This document shows, piece by piece, positions 7,985 to 15,361 of a stretch of DNA of 64,000 bases. Both the position numbers and the translations under genes were made by a program. The notes beneath the pieces are model-generated. The model searched no databases and was not told the DNA's origin. It saw only the letters and a list, made by a program, of their open reading frames with translations. The stretch's first letter is position 1, and each line of letters starts with the position of its first letter. The DNA comes from Fibrobacter succinogenes (GTDB taxonomy: Bacteria > Fibrobacterota > Fibrobacteria > Fibrobacterales > Fibrobacteraceae): assembly GCA_902791475.1 (NCBI GenBank), contig CADAWC010000016.1, positions 62,001 to 126,000 of the forward strand, written 5' to 3'.

Positions 7985-8263
7985 CTATGCATCAGATGAT
8001 TTTGACGAATGCGAAAAAAGAATTCCGCGGCGGTCAGAAACAAGTATCACACCAATGATGTAAAACGCCAAAGCGATGATATGAAGAAAAATTCCAATAT
8101 CGTATAAAACATAATCTCCATCAACTTTCAATAGTGCAGCAAAATGCCACGCGATTGCATAAAAACCCCAATATGAGCAAAAAAACACCCATTCTGCAAA
8201 TAATATTTCTTTTGAAAAAAAATTTCTTTTTTGTTTTTCCATATCAGCATCTACTCCGTTCAT
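7985..8263 (-). CDS. Small membrane protein of unknown function
   Basis: The 92-residue product has two clear membrane segments (about 24-44 and 54-75) and short charged ends. A TATAGT box lies exactly 6 nt before the ATG at 8263 (TATAGT, CGTATC, ATG), which favours this start over MEKQ seven codons later, although that one has GGAG upstream. I do not recognise the family. Confidence 0.55.
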   Translation of the reverse strand: MNGVDADMEKQKRNFFSKEILFAEWVFFCSYWGFYAIAWHFAALLKVDGDYVLYDIGIFLHIIALAFYIIGVILVSDRRGILFSHSSKSSDA

Positions 8264-8287
8264 GATACGACTATACAGAACATATAT

Positions 8288-8581
8288 CTAGTGAAAATTT
8301 ATGTTCAGAAAAGGAATTATGTTTCGATAAAACAGTTCTCCAGAATATTCAGCAGGAAATTCAAGCGCAGAATGGATAAATCCTAGTAAAATAACAAAGT
8401 CTAGCACCATTGATATTACCATATATGCAATAGAGCCATCATTTCGGCGTATTTCATAACGGCACAATAACAATCCCATATATAAAGAGAATCCACCAAC
8501 AGCAATTGGTAACAAGAAGGAAATCCATAACGACAAACCTAATGTAGCTGTCATAAATATAATGAAAATAATTGCTTCCAT
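8288..8581 (-). CDS. Small three-helix membrane protein of unknown function
   Basis: The 97-residue protein has about three hydrophobic helices (2-20, 22-41, 52-71). TATATT lies 6 nt before the ATG at 8581 and no Shine-Dalgarno site is present. With the gene at 7985 it forms a short run of low-GC membrane proteins. No family recognised. Confidence 0.55.
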   Translation of the reverse strand: MEAIIFIIFMTATLGLSLWISFLLPIAVGGFSLYMGLLLCRYEIRRNDGSIAYMVISMVLDFVILLGFIHSALEFPAEYSGELFYRNIIPFLNINFH

Positions 8582-8654
8582 ATTTTCAATATAGATCTTT
8601 CAAATGTCAAAATTTAACATCAGAAGCAGAAAACTAAAAATTTTTCCCTAACAC

Positions 8655-8682
8655 AAAAAGGACGAGTTCAACTCGTCCTTTT
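8655..8682. terminator. Bidirectional hairpin terminator
   Basis: AAAAAGGACGAGTT/AACTCGTCCTTTT is a near-perfect stem with A-rich and T-rich flanks, so it can act in both directions. It separates nrdG (to the right, minus strand) from the accessory patch. Confidence 0.75.
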
Positions 8683-8700
8683 GACTTAACCCCTAAAAAT

Positions 8701-8784
8701 GGCGATGCCGTCCCCATTCGCGGATCATGACCACATAAGAACTAAAGTTCTAAGTGGTCAAAGAGAACGGAGTCCGGCATGACA
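8701..8784. repeat. 84-bp structured repeat B, copy 1
   Basis: An outer pairing ATGCCG/CGGCAT encloses a central hairpin (GACCAC ... GTGGTC, extended by AAGAAC/GTTCT) and two unpaired arms, TCCCCATTCGCGGATCAT and AAAGAGAACGGAGTC. The arms are nearly identical in the copy at 40789-40871, while the hairpin differs in sequence but still pairs. Both copies lie at the 3' end of minus-strand operons. Confidence 0.7.
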
Positions 8785-8818
8785 TTTTCAAAGTAAAAAG
8801 GCTTCAACCACTTAACCC

Positions 8819-9379
8819 TTACGTATTGTATTCCCTGTCGGGGTGTTCCGCCATCTCGTCCAGTTGAATCTGGTGAATCACCACATGGCCTTCGACAAGG
8901 CTTTTTTGCACATCGATAATGCGCTGGTTCCAGGAACCTCTGAACTTGATATCCAGCGATTTTTTCGCCATGACGAACGGACCGTCGATGAGAATGTCCG
9001 CAAACGTGAGCAGTTCAAAGAGCTCCGGCTTTTCGGGCGTAAGCTTCATCAGCTGTTCGTACGTGTATCCCGTGAAAATCACGAGATTGAGACCGCGTTC
9101 CTTGATTTCGCGGGCAAGCGGAATAAGAGCCGCCGCCTGGTCCATCGGATCGCCTCCGCTAAACGTCACGCCATCGAGCAGCGGATTTTCCTTGATCATC
9201 GTGATAATCGCTTCGCGCTCGATAAAGTGTCCGCCCTCAAAATCATGAGTCTGCGGATTCTGGCAACCCGGGCAGTTGTGGTGACAGCCCTGGGTAAACA
9301 CAGTCAGGCGGATTCCGGGACCGTCGACAAACGATTCCGGCTCAATTCCAGCGATTTTTAAAGGAGGATAATCGGACAT
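8819..9379 (-). CDS. nrdG: Anaerobic ribonucleotide reductase activase (radical SAM)
   Basis: The 186-residue protein has the NrdG arrangement. An early FVDGPGIRLTVFTQGC leads into the radical-SAM cluster motif Cys32-x3-Cys36-x2-Cys39 (CHHNCPGC), followed by GVTFSGGDPM, the SAM-binding GGE-like motif. It uses reduced [4Fe-4S] and S-adenosylmethionine to place the glycyl radical on NrdD. No Shine-Dalgarno site is visible before the ATG at 9379. The upstream neighbour on the strand is the tiny glycyl-radical gene at 9530-9676, then nrdD. Confidence 0.93.
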   Translation of the reverse strand: MSDYPPLKIAGIEPESFVDGPGIRLTVFTQGCHHNCPGCQNPQTHDFEGGHFIEREAIITMIKENPLLDGVTFSGGDPMDQAAALIPLAREIKERGLNLVIFTGYTYEQLMKLTPEKPELFELLTFADILIDGPFVMAKKSLDIKFRGSWNQRIIDVQKSLVEGHVVIHQIQLDEMAEHPDREYNT

Positions 9380-9405
9380 GGTGAGGAAGCTCGCAAGCTC
9401 GCTTT

Positions 9406-9523
9406 AAGGTTGTTGGGTTTTAGGTTGTAGGTCTTAGGATCACTATCACGCGTTTCTCGCGTCCATTACAGGGCGGCTATGCCGCGATTTTTCCTAATAC
9501 CTAACTCCTATTACCTATAACCT
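9406..9523. repeat. TAGG-armed palindromic element A, copy 1
   Basis: A long imperfect palindrome. The left arm, of TAGG units (GGTTTTAGGTTGTAGG), pairs with the right arm CCTAATACCTA...CCTATAACCT across about 32 positions. Between the arms are two small hairpins, ACGCG/CGCGT and GCGGC/GCCGC. It lies between the 48-residue nrdD tail gene and nrdG. Confidence 0.75.
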
Positions 9524-9529
9524 CTTTTA

Positions 9530-9676
9530 TTACACACCGTGCTTCACGCGATCGTTGACTTCAGCGCGCTTAGCGTTGTTGAAGCGGTCGACTGTACCGA
9601 CGAGGTAACCCGTAATGCGGCGGATGCGTTCGAATCCGACACCTTCACCATACTGAGAGAGTTCTTTTTCTGACAT
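9530..9676 (-). CDS. Stand-alone glycyl-radical C-terminal domain of class III ribonucleotide reductase
   Basis: A 48-residue protein beginning MSEKELSQYG and preceded by AAGGAG at good spacing. Its core, RIRRITGYLVGTVDRFN, matches the C-terminus of NrdD proteins, where the glycine of R-x-x-GY (here Gly23) carries the radical; the closing RAEVNDRVKH also fits the NrdD tail. The large NrdD encoded upstream at 9820 stops after its zinc-binding cysteines and lacks this segment. The simplest reading is that the two polypeptides together form the enzyme, with the radical supplied in trans. Elements A1 and A2 sit on either side of this gene. Confidence 0.88.
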   Translation of the reverse strand: MSEKELSQYGEGVGFERIRRITGYLVGTVDRFNNAKRAEVNDRVKHGV

Positions 9677-9697
9677 TTTTTGCACTCCTTGTTTTTT

Positions 9698-9815
9698 AGG
9701 CTCTTAGGTTTTAGGTTGTAGGCCTTAGGATAAGTATCACGCGTTTCACGCGTCCATTATATGGCGGCTCTGCCGCGATTTTTTCCTAATACCTAACTCC
9801 TATTACCTATAACCT
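9698..9815. repeat. TAGG-armed palindromic element A, copy 2
   Basis: Same design as the element at 9406-9523: a left arm with CTTAGGTTTTAGGTTGTAGG, inner hairpins ACGCG/CGCGT and GCGGC/GCCGC, and a right arm nearly identical to copy 1. It fills the gap between the stop of nrdD and the 48-residue glycyl-radical gene. Confidence 0.75.
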
Positions 9816-9819
9816 CTAC

Positions 9820-12150
9820 TTATCTAATCCCTCTGAATGCGGGCATTCCGGGGAATTTCTTTCTAAGTTCTTCGATCTTTTCGCACGAAATCGCATGGCC
9901 TTCGCTACGTCCGCAGCGCGGGCACACATCGCCAATCACGCCCACGAATCCGCAAACCGGGTCGCGGTCCACCGGATGGTTGATGCTTCCGTAACCAATA
10001 CCCACCTTTGCCATGTGCTTCACAATCTTTTCAAAAGCGTCCAGGTTCTGCGTCGGGTCGCCGTCAAGTTCGACATAGCTGATGTGACCTGCGTTCGTGA
10101 GCGCGTGGTACGGGGCTTCGAGCGAGAGCTTCTTGAAAGCAGAAATCTTGTAGTAGACCGGCACGTGGAAAGAGTTCGTGTAGTAATCGCGGTCGGTAAC
10201 GCCCGGGATAATGCCAAACTTCTTCTTGTCCATGCGCACAAAGCGGCCCGAGAGGCCTTCAGCAGGCGTTGCAAGCAAGCTGAAATTGAGGCCGAGGCGT
10301 TCGGATTCCTTGTCGCAGAATTCGCGCATGTGGCCGATGATCTTGAGGCCGAGTTCCTGAGAGGCTTCGGATTCGCCGTGGTGCTTGCCCGTAAGCATCA
10401 CCAAGGTTTCGGCAAGACCGATAAAGCCGATGGAAAGCGTACCATGCTTGATGACTTCGCCCACCGTGTCTTCCCAGCCGAGCTTGTCGGAATCAATCCA
10501 CACGCCCTGTCCCATGAGGAACGGGAAGTTTTTCACCTTGCGGCGGCTCTGCACGGCAAAGCGTTCCATGAGCTGGTCGCTCACGAGCTGAAGCATGCGA
10601 TCGAGTTCCTTGAAGAACAGGTCCACGGACTTCATCTTGATGGCAATACGCGGGAGGTTAATCGAGGTAAAGCTCAAGTTGCCACGGCCGTAAGAGATTT
10701 CGCGGCTCGGGTCGTAATGGTTGCCAATCACGCGGGTACGGCAGCCCATGTACGAAATTTCGGTTTCCGGATGACCCGGCTTGTAGTACTGCAGGTTGTA
10801 CGGAGCGTCCTGGAAGCTAAAGTTCGGGAACAGGCGCTTGGCACTCACGCGGCAAGCGAGCTTGAACAAGTCGTAGTTCGGTTCGCCCGGATTGAGGTTG
10901 ATGCCGTCCTTGACGCGGAAAATCTGGATCGGGAAGATAGCCGTTTCACCACCGCCGAGGCCTTCTTCGGTCGTGAGGAGCAAGTTCTTCATGACCATGC
11001 GGGCTTCCGGTTCCGTGCACATACCATAGTTGATGCTAGAGAACGGAGTCTGGGCACCAGCGCGGCTGTGCATGGAGTTCAAGTTGTGGACAAAAGCTTC
11101 CATGGCCTGGAACGTAGCCTTGTCCGTTTCTTCGTAAGCCATCTTTTCGGCAAACTTCTGGGCGCTCTTCACCGTTTCGGCGTCATAAGTCTTGGAAAGT
11201 TCGTGGACTTCGGTCGTCTGGAACTTTTCGTTCGGCACGAGCGTTGCGACCATGCCCATTTCAGCCATTTCGCCGTGGAGCTTTTTCACCACCGGCAGGA
11301 CTTCTTCTTCGGTTTTGCCCGTCAAGAGCATGAGAGCCTTGACCATGTTCGAAAGGTAAGCCTTGCGGTACGTGATGCGCACGCCGTTTGCCATGGCGTA
11401 ATCGAAGTTCGGCACAGACTGTCCACCGTGCTGATCGTTCTGGTTACTCTGAATGGCGATAGCAGCCAAGGCGGCGTAGCTGCGGATATCCTTCGGTTCG
11501 CGCAAGTGGCCATGACCTGTGTTGAAGCCGTTCTTGAACAACTTAATGAGGTCAATCTGGCAGCAAGTCATCGTCAAAGAATAGAAGTCAAGGTCATGGA
11601 TGTGAATGTCGCCATCCATGTGGGCGCGGCTGTGTTCCGGCTTGAGCATCATCATCGTGTAGAAATGCTTAGCGGATTCGCTCCCGTACTTGAGCATAGT
11701 ACCCATAGCGGTGTCGCCGTCGATATTGGCGTTTTCGCGTTTGAGGTCGGATTCCTTCGCGGAGCTGAACGTAATGTCATGAAGCGTCTGCATGAGGCGA
11801 GTGTTGACTTCACGGACGCGGGTACGTTCGGCGCGGTACAAGATATAGCTCTTCGCGGTATCGGCGTAACCACCTTCAGTCAAAGCCTTTTCAACAGCAT
11901 CCTGGATTTCTTCGATGTCCGGCTTGGTCTTGTTTTCGGCTTCCAAGTGGCCTACAGCTTCGGCGGCAACCTTGAGAGCGACGTTTGTCAAAAGGTCATC
12001 GTTTCCAAGCAAATTCATCTGAGCTTGGGCAGCCTTGATCTGTTCATCCAATTCGCCAGAGGCTCTAAAAGCCTTGATTACGGCGTCTGCAATCTTCTCG
12101 ATGTTGAACGGCATCTCGCGGCCGTCGCGCTTTTTGACAGTAAAAATCAT
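9820..12150 (-). CDS. nrdD: Anaerobic (class III) ribonucleoside-triphosphate reductase, large part
   Basis: The 776-residue protein starts with an ATP-cone (about 1-95; KKRDGREMPFNIEKIADAV), followed by the NrdD barrel (HIHDLDFY, QSNQNDQHGGQS, FSSINYGM). The C-terminal zinc site is Cys733, Cys743, Cys746 and Cys756 (C-x9-C-x2-C-x9-C). It ends at PAFRGIR, before the glycyl-radical loop that normally follows in the same chain; that loop is encoded separately at 9530-9676. The enzyme makes deoxynucleotides without oxygen, in keeping with an anaerobe. A NrdR-box-like site lies upstream at 12205. The start has AAGG about 11 nt before the ATG. Confidence 0.95.
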   Translation of the reverse strand: MIFTVKKRDGREMPFNIEKIADAVIKAFRASGELDEQIKAAQAQMNLLGNDDLLTNVALKVAAEAVGHLEAENKTKPDIEEIQDAVEKALTEGGYADTAKSYILYRAERTRVREVNTRLMQTLHDITFSSAKESDLKRENANIDGDTAMGTMLKYGSESAKHFYTMMMLKPEHSRAHMDGDIHIHDLDFYSLTMTCCQIDLIKLFKNGFNTGHGHLREPKDIRSYAALAAIAIQSNQNDQHGGQSVPNFDYAMANGVRITYRKAYLSNMVKALMLLTGKTEEEVLPVVKKLHGEMAEMGMVATLVPNEKFQTTEVHELSKTYDAETVKSAQKFAEKMAYEETDKATFQAMEAFVHNLNSMHSRAGAQTPFSSINYGMCTEPEARMVMKNLLLTTEEGLGGGETAIFPIQIFRVKDGINLNPGEPNYDLFKLACRVSAKRLFPNFSFQDAPYNLQYYKPGHPETEISYMGCRTRVIGNHYDPSREISYGRGNLSFTSINLPRIAIKMKSVDLFFKELDRMLQLVSDQLMERFAVQSRRKVKNFPFLMGQGVWIDSDKLGWEDTVGEVIKHGTLSIGFIGLAETLVMLTGKHHGESEASQELGLKIIGHMREFCDKESERLGLNFSLLATPAEGLSGRFVRMDKKKFGIIPGVTDRDYYTNSFHVPVYYKISAFKKLSLEAPYHALTNAGHISYVELDGDPTQNLDAFEKIVKHMAKVGIGYGSINHPVDRDPVCGFVGVIGDVCPRCGRSEGHAISCEKIEELRKKFPGMPAFRGIR

Positions 12151-12204
12151 CTAAAAAAAACCTTCAATTCCCGTTTCCTCAAATATAGTCAAATTTCTCC
12201 GATT

Positions 12205-12253
12205 TTACTATATCTTGTGTTCGAAGTCGAACCACACCCACAAGATGTAGGTC
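12205..12253. promoter_or_regulatory. Candidate pair of NrdR boxes upstream of nrdD
   Basis: TTACTATATCTTGTGT at 12205-12220 agrees at 13 of 16 positions with the NrdR box as I know it (ACACTATATATTGTGT). A weaker inverted half, CCACAAGATGTAGGTC, lies at 12238-12253, with centres 33 bp apart, close to the usual three helical turns. The two share an 8-bp inverted match (ATCTTGTG/CACAAGAT). NrdR represses ribonucleotide reductase genes. Confidence 0.45.
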
Positions 12254-12300
12254 GACATCACTACAAGTATAATAAATCTTAGTCCAATTTGGAAGATTTT

Positions 12301-12331
12301 TTGCACGTAAGATGTAATTTTTTTGTAATAT
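12301..12331 (+). promoter_or_regulatory. Possible promoter of the flavodoxin-fold gene
   Basis: TTGCAC at 12301-12306 and TAATAT at 12326-12331 are separated by 19 bp, a little long. The gene at 12360 follows after an A-rich leader without a clear Shine-Dalgarno site. Confidence 0.35.
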
Positions 12332-12359
12332 ATCCTCAACTTATCAACAAGAAAAAACA

Positions 12360-12887
12360 ATGAACAATCAAATCACAATTCTTCTATCGCATCCGAACAT
12401 TTCTAACTCCATGTTCAACAAACACTTAGTGGATATCAACAGAAAAAATCCCAATTTTGTGTTTCACCACCTTGACAAAAACCGGGTTAATGGCTACTTC
12501 GACCTGGAGGCCGAAAAAAAATTGTTGAGGGAGTCCAAGGCGATTGTTTGGCAGTTCCCTATATATTGGTATAACTCCCCCGCCAGTTTACGCGACTGGC
12601 AAGACCAGGTCATGAGCCCGATTGTCTACAGCGCCGACAACTTCTTGAAGGGCATGCCCGTGCGCGTTGTATTTACTGCTGGCGCCGCCGCCGAGCACTA
12701 CACCCACGAAGGCCTCAACCGCTACACCGCCAAAGAAATGCTCATCCCGTTCGAAATGACCGCAAATGCAGCCGGCATGAAGTGGTTTAAACCGCTCGGA
12801 TTCTACGGGTGCAGCCCGGATATGACAAAAGCCGCCCTTGAAAGAGCGGCCCAGGAGTATGAAGAAAAATTGCTTGAACTACTTTAG
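12360..12887 (+). CDS. NAD(P)H-dependent oxidoreductase, flavodoxin-2 fold
   Basis: The 175-residue protein matches the KefF/MdaB/NQO-like family: an N-terminal strand plus phosphate loop (LLSHPNISNSMFNK), the flavin-binding segment WQFPIYWYNSPASLRDWQDQV, shortened at its end here, and a glycine/alanine-rich turn FTAGAAAEHYTHEG. Such enzymes use FMN or FAD to reduce quinones or electrophiles, or regulate K+ efflux; no Kef gene is nearby. The gene is divergent from nrdD and its last 9 bp overlap the end of the convergent SIMPL gene. Confidence 0.82.
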   Translation: MNNQITILLSHPNISNSMFNKHLVDINRKNPNFVFHHLDKNRVNGYFDLEAEKKLLRESKAIVWQFPIYWYNSPASLRDWQDQVMSPIVYSADNFLKGMPVRVVFTAGAAAEHYTHEGLNRYTAKEMLIPFEMTANAAGMKWFKPLGFYGCSPDMTKAALERAAQEYEEKLLELL

Positions 12888-13664
12888 TTCATAAACGACG
12901 CGGACAGAAGCGCTCACCTCGACGGAATCGGCAATCGCCGTTTCGTCGGGAGCGGCGGCGCCATCCATCATAGCGTTTGCCGCAAGCATAACACCCTTGG
13001 CTCGATAGACGCGATTGTACTGGTTGTAGATGATTCCGCCACCTTCGCCGTTGATTTGGAGTACGCGACCGAGCTTTGCACCTACACCTTCGGCATAATC
13101 GTTAGCCTTGGCGGTTGCCTTTTTGCCCGCCGCCTTGATAACCTTCGACTGCACAGTGTCCACATCCTTGAGCTGGGCGGACGTGCGCTGGATTTCGACA
13201 TCCGGCTCCGAAGAAAGCGCCTGCACGAGAGCGGCAGCATCAATCTTACGATTTACCGTAATCACAAAGCTCTGCGTAGCCACGTAACCGACGAGTTCGC
13301 GCTTGCTATTGCGATAAGACCATTCCTTGTGCATTTCGACGCTATTCTGTTCCACGTTGGACTGCGGAATCTCAAGCGATTTCACGTTTTCGAAAATCAC
13401 GGAACGGCGTTCTGCCAAGCGCTTGGAAACAGCTTCCTTGTCCTTGCCGCGGATTTCGAGGCTAAAACCCATCTCGAACTTGTCAGCGGCAAACTTCTTG
13501 GTTTCCGATGCCGAAACTTCGATTTTCGGGACTTCAAACACCGTTGTGCCATTAGATGCAGCTACAGGAACTGCAGCTGGTTCCGCCTTCACGACGCGAA
13601 TGAGAACGCACACGCACACAATAAGCGCGATGAGATAGATGATATTGAGCAATTTTGAGATCAT
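12879..13664 (-). CDS. Membrane-anchored SIMPL (DUF541) domain protein
   Basis: The 261-residue protein has one N-terminal membrane anchor (about 5-23) and then a single SIMPL domain (about 48-260). Typical elements are IEVSASETKKFAADKFEMGF at the start, LVGYVATQSFVITV in the middle and a helix with KKATAKANDYAEGVGAKLGRV. The ribosome binding site is AGAGGG before ATG. SIMPL proteins occur in bacterial envelopes and their chemistry is not established. The next gene upstream, at 13773, holds two such domains, pointing to a local duplication. Confidence 0.85.
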   Translation of the reverse strand: MISKLLNIIYLIALIVCVCVLIRVVKAEPAAVPVAASNGTTVFEVPKIEVSASETKKFAADKFEMGFSLEIRGKDKEAVSKRLAERRSVIFENVKSLEIPQSNVEQNSVEMHKEWSYRNSKRELVGYVATQSFVITVNRKIDAAALVQALSSEPDVEIQRTSAQLKDVDTVQSKVIKAAGKKATAKANDYAEGVGAKLGRVLQINGEGGGIIYNQYNRVYRAKGVMLAANAMMDGAAAPDETAIADSVEVSASVRVVYELK

Positions 13665-13698
13665 CGTTAAGCCCTCTTTTAGACAGTTTATTTTTTTC

Positions 13699-13726
13699 TG
13701 TCACCCCGGCCACAGTGCCGGGGTCA
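13699..13726. repeat. TGTCACCCCGGC-type hairpin
   Basis: CCCCGGC and GCCGGGG pair around CACAGT, bounded by TGTCA and TCA. A near copy lies at 35347-35374. It sits between the two SIMPL genes and may end transcription of the upstream one, though no T-run follows on the minus strand. Confidence 0.6.
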
Positions 13727-13772
13727 ACTTTTATGAGATTTAAAATAGTCATTTTCCCGCCACAGGACAACT

Positions 13773-15212
13773 TTACTTCAGTTCAACGACATAATTAATC
13801 TTGGCACTGACTTCGACGGAATCGGCGATTGCCCCATTCGCACCAACACCACCGCCACCCAAAAGCATGGACAAGCCGTCAGCATGATCTTCAAAATAGA
13901 CTTCATCATCATCATAGTTTCTCACACCATTAGTCCTAAGCCAAGGCTGAGACATATGCTTAGCAATTCCGTCATTGGCAAACATCACTCGCCCGACCTT
14001 CATGCCCAGGCCCTCAGCAAAAACACGAGCCTTCGCCATCGCATTTTTACCCGTTAGAATTTGCATTTCAGATGTCAACGAATCTGCATTTTTGAGAGTC
14101 GGCTTCACCCCTGTAATTTCAACATCACTTTCCAAAGCCAAAGCGTCAACCAACATACTTGCAGTTTTCATTGATTTGACATAAACAGAAAAATGTTTTG
14201 TCGCCGTATAACCGTGGAATTCGCCTAAAGTGCGTTTTCTCGAATACGATCTATTTTTATTAATATCTATATCAAAATCCTTCACATCGGTACGTGGAAT
14301 TTCAAGAGAATCTAAATGAGCAAGAATCGCGGCACCACGAGATTCCACCAACTTGTACAAACTTTCTTTATCTTTACCAACCATCTGAATTTTAAAGCTC
14401 GCCTTAAATTCATCAGCGCCATATTTACGACTTTCTAAATTACGCACAGAAAGCAGAGAAGGCTTGCTCGCAGATGCAACACCTTCAGAAAGCAATTCCA
14501 TTTCCAGATTCATGCTGGCGATAACCTGCACAGAATCCCCCGTTGCATAATTGTTTTGATCGACATCGCCTTCAACCAATACAATTTTTCCAAGTTTGGC
14601 ACCAGTTCCTCGTGCATAATTTTCAGCCTTCGCAAAAGCCTTTTTGCACATTTCCTTAACGACATCCGCTTGCCATGCAGTCACGTTCTTTGAACGAGCC
14701 AAGGATTTCGTCACTTCAATATCAGAATCCGTCGAAAGAGCTTGAGTCAAAGACTTCTGCAACGATTTCGATTCCACGTGAACTTCGAATTTCTGTGTCG
14801 AACGGAATCCCAAAAATTTTCTTTTTCCCTCATCATAAGACCATTCTTTTTCAATTTTTATACTATTCTGATCCACATTCGATTCTGGAATATTGAACGA
14901 ATTCAGGACTTTAAAGAGGGACGCACGTTTTTCGTTCATTTTACGATACAGAACTTTTTTGTCGGTTCCAAGCATTGTAAGATTAACCGTCATGACATAT
15001 TCATCTGCCACAAAACGTTTCTTTTCGCGAGTAAAGACGGCAACGGTCGGCACGGGGGCTTCATTCGCAGCTACAGCTTGTGTCGAGGCCGTTTGATCCG
15101 TCGTTGTCGCGATTCCCTTATTCGCCAGGTCATCACGCCCGAGCTTCATCGAAAGAATCAGGCACACGAATGCAAGCACAATGATGACGATGTACGAAAT
15201 CTTGTTCTGCAT
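13773..15212 (-). CDS. Tandem double-SIMPL (DUF541) envelope protein
   Basis: The 479-residue protein has an N-terminal membrane anchor (about 5-23) and two consecutive SIMPL domains, about 58-240 and 255-478. Each repeats the same landmarks: RFVADEYVMTVNLTMLG versus KYGADEFKASFKIQMVG, then FLGFRSTQKFEVHV versus FHGYTATKHFSVYV, then KAFAKAENYARGTGAKLGKI versus MAKARVFAEGLGMKVGRV. A strong AAGGAG precedes the ATG. SIMPL proteins are normally single-domain, so this is an internal duplication or fusion. The second domain carries a glycine- and acid-rich insertion near the end (YDDDEVYFEDHADG). Confidence 0.85.
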   Translation of the reverse strand: MQNKISYIVIIVLAFVCLILSMKLGRDDLANKGIATTTDQTASTQAVAANEAPVPTVAVFTREKKRFVADEYVMTVNLTMLGTDKKVLYRKMNEKRASLFKVLNSFNIPESNVDQNSIKIEKEWSYDEGKRKFLGFRSTQKFEVHVESKSLQKSLTQALSTDSDIEVTKSLARSKNVTAWQADVVKEMCKKAFAKAENYARGTGAKLGKIVLVEGDVDQNNYATGDSVQVIASMNLEMELLSEGVASASKPSLLSVRNLESRKYGADEFKASFKIQMVGKDKESLYKLVESRGAAILAHLDSLEIPRTDVKDFDIDINKNRSYSRKRTLGEFHGYTATKHFSVYVKSMKTASMLVDALALESDVEITGVKPTLKNADSLTSEMQILTGKNAMAKARVFAEGLGMKVGRVMFANDGIAKHMSQPWLRTNGVRNYDDDEVYFEDHADGLSMLLGGGGVGANGAIADSVEVSAKINYVVELK

Positions 15213-15244
15213 ATATTTCTCCTTTTTTTAAACATCCACAAAAA

Positions 15245-15267
15245 CCGCAGGCGAATCATCCCTGCGG
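15245..15267 (-). terminator. Intrinsic terminator after the sodium:solute symporter
   Basis: CCGCAGG/CCTGCGG is a perfect 7-bp stem with a 9-nt loop; on the minus strand it is followed by TTTTTG. It lies between the symporter stop (15362) and the double-SIMPL start. Confidence 0.65.
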
Positions 15268-15361
15268 AATTCATTCAACGATAAACTACTTAATTTCTTA
15301 GCGGCTATTCAGAAAAAAAATATTTACTACGATCGTTCTAATTCACCGCAAAATTCTATCA

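Noticed and set aside
7242-9820. Possible prophage or integrative element in the low-GC patch
   Set aside because: No integrase, att-like duplication or phage structural gene is present, and the nearest tRNA gene is about 18 kb away.
9895-12282. A 795-codon open frame on the plus strand opposite nrdD
   Set aside because: It mirrors nrdD codon for codon and has no family motifs; the minus-strand product is unmistakable NrdD.
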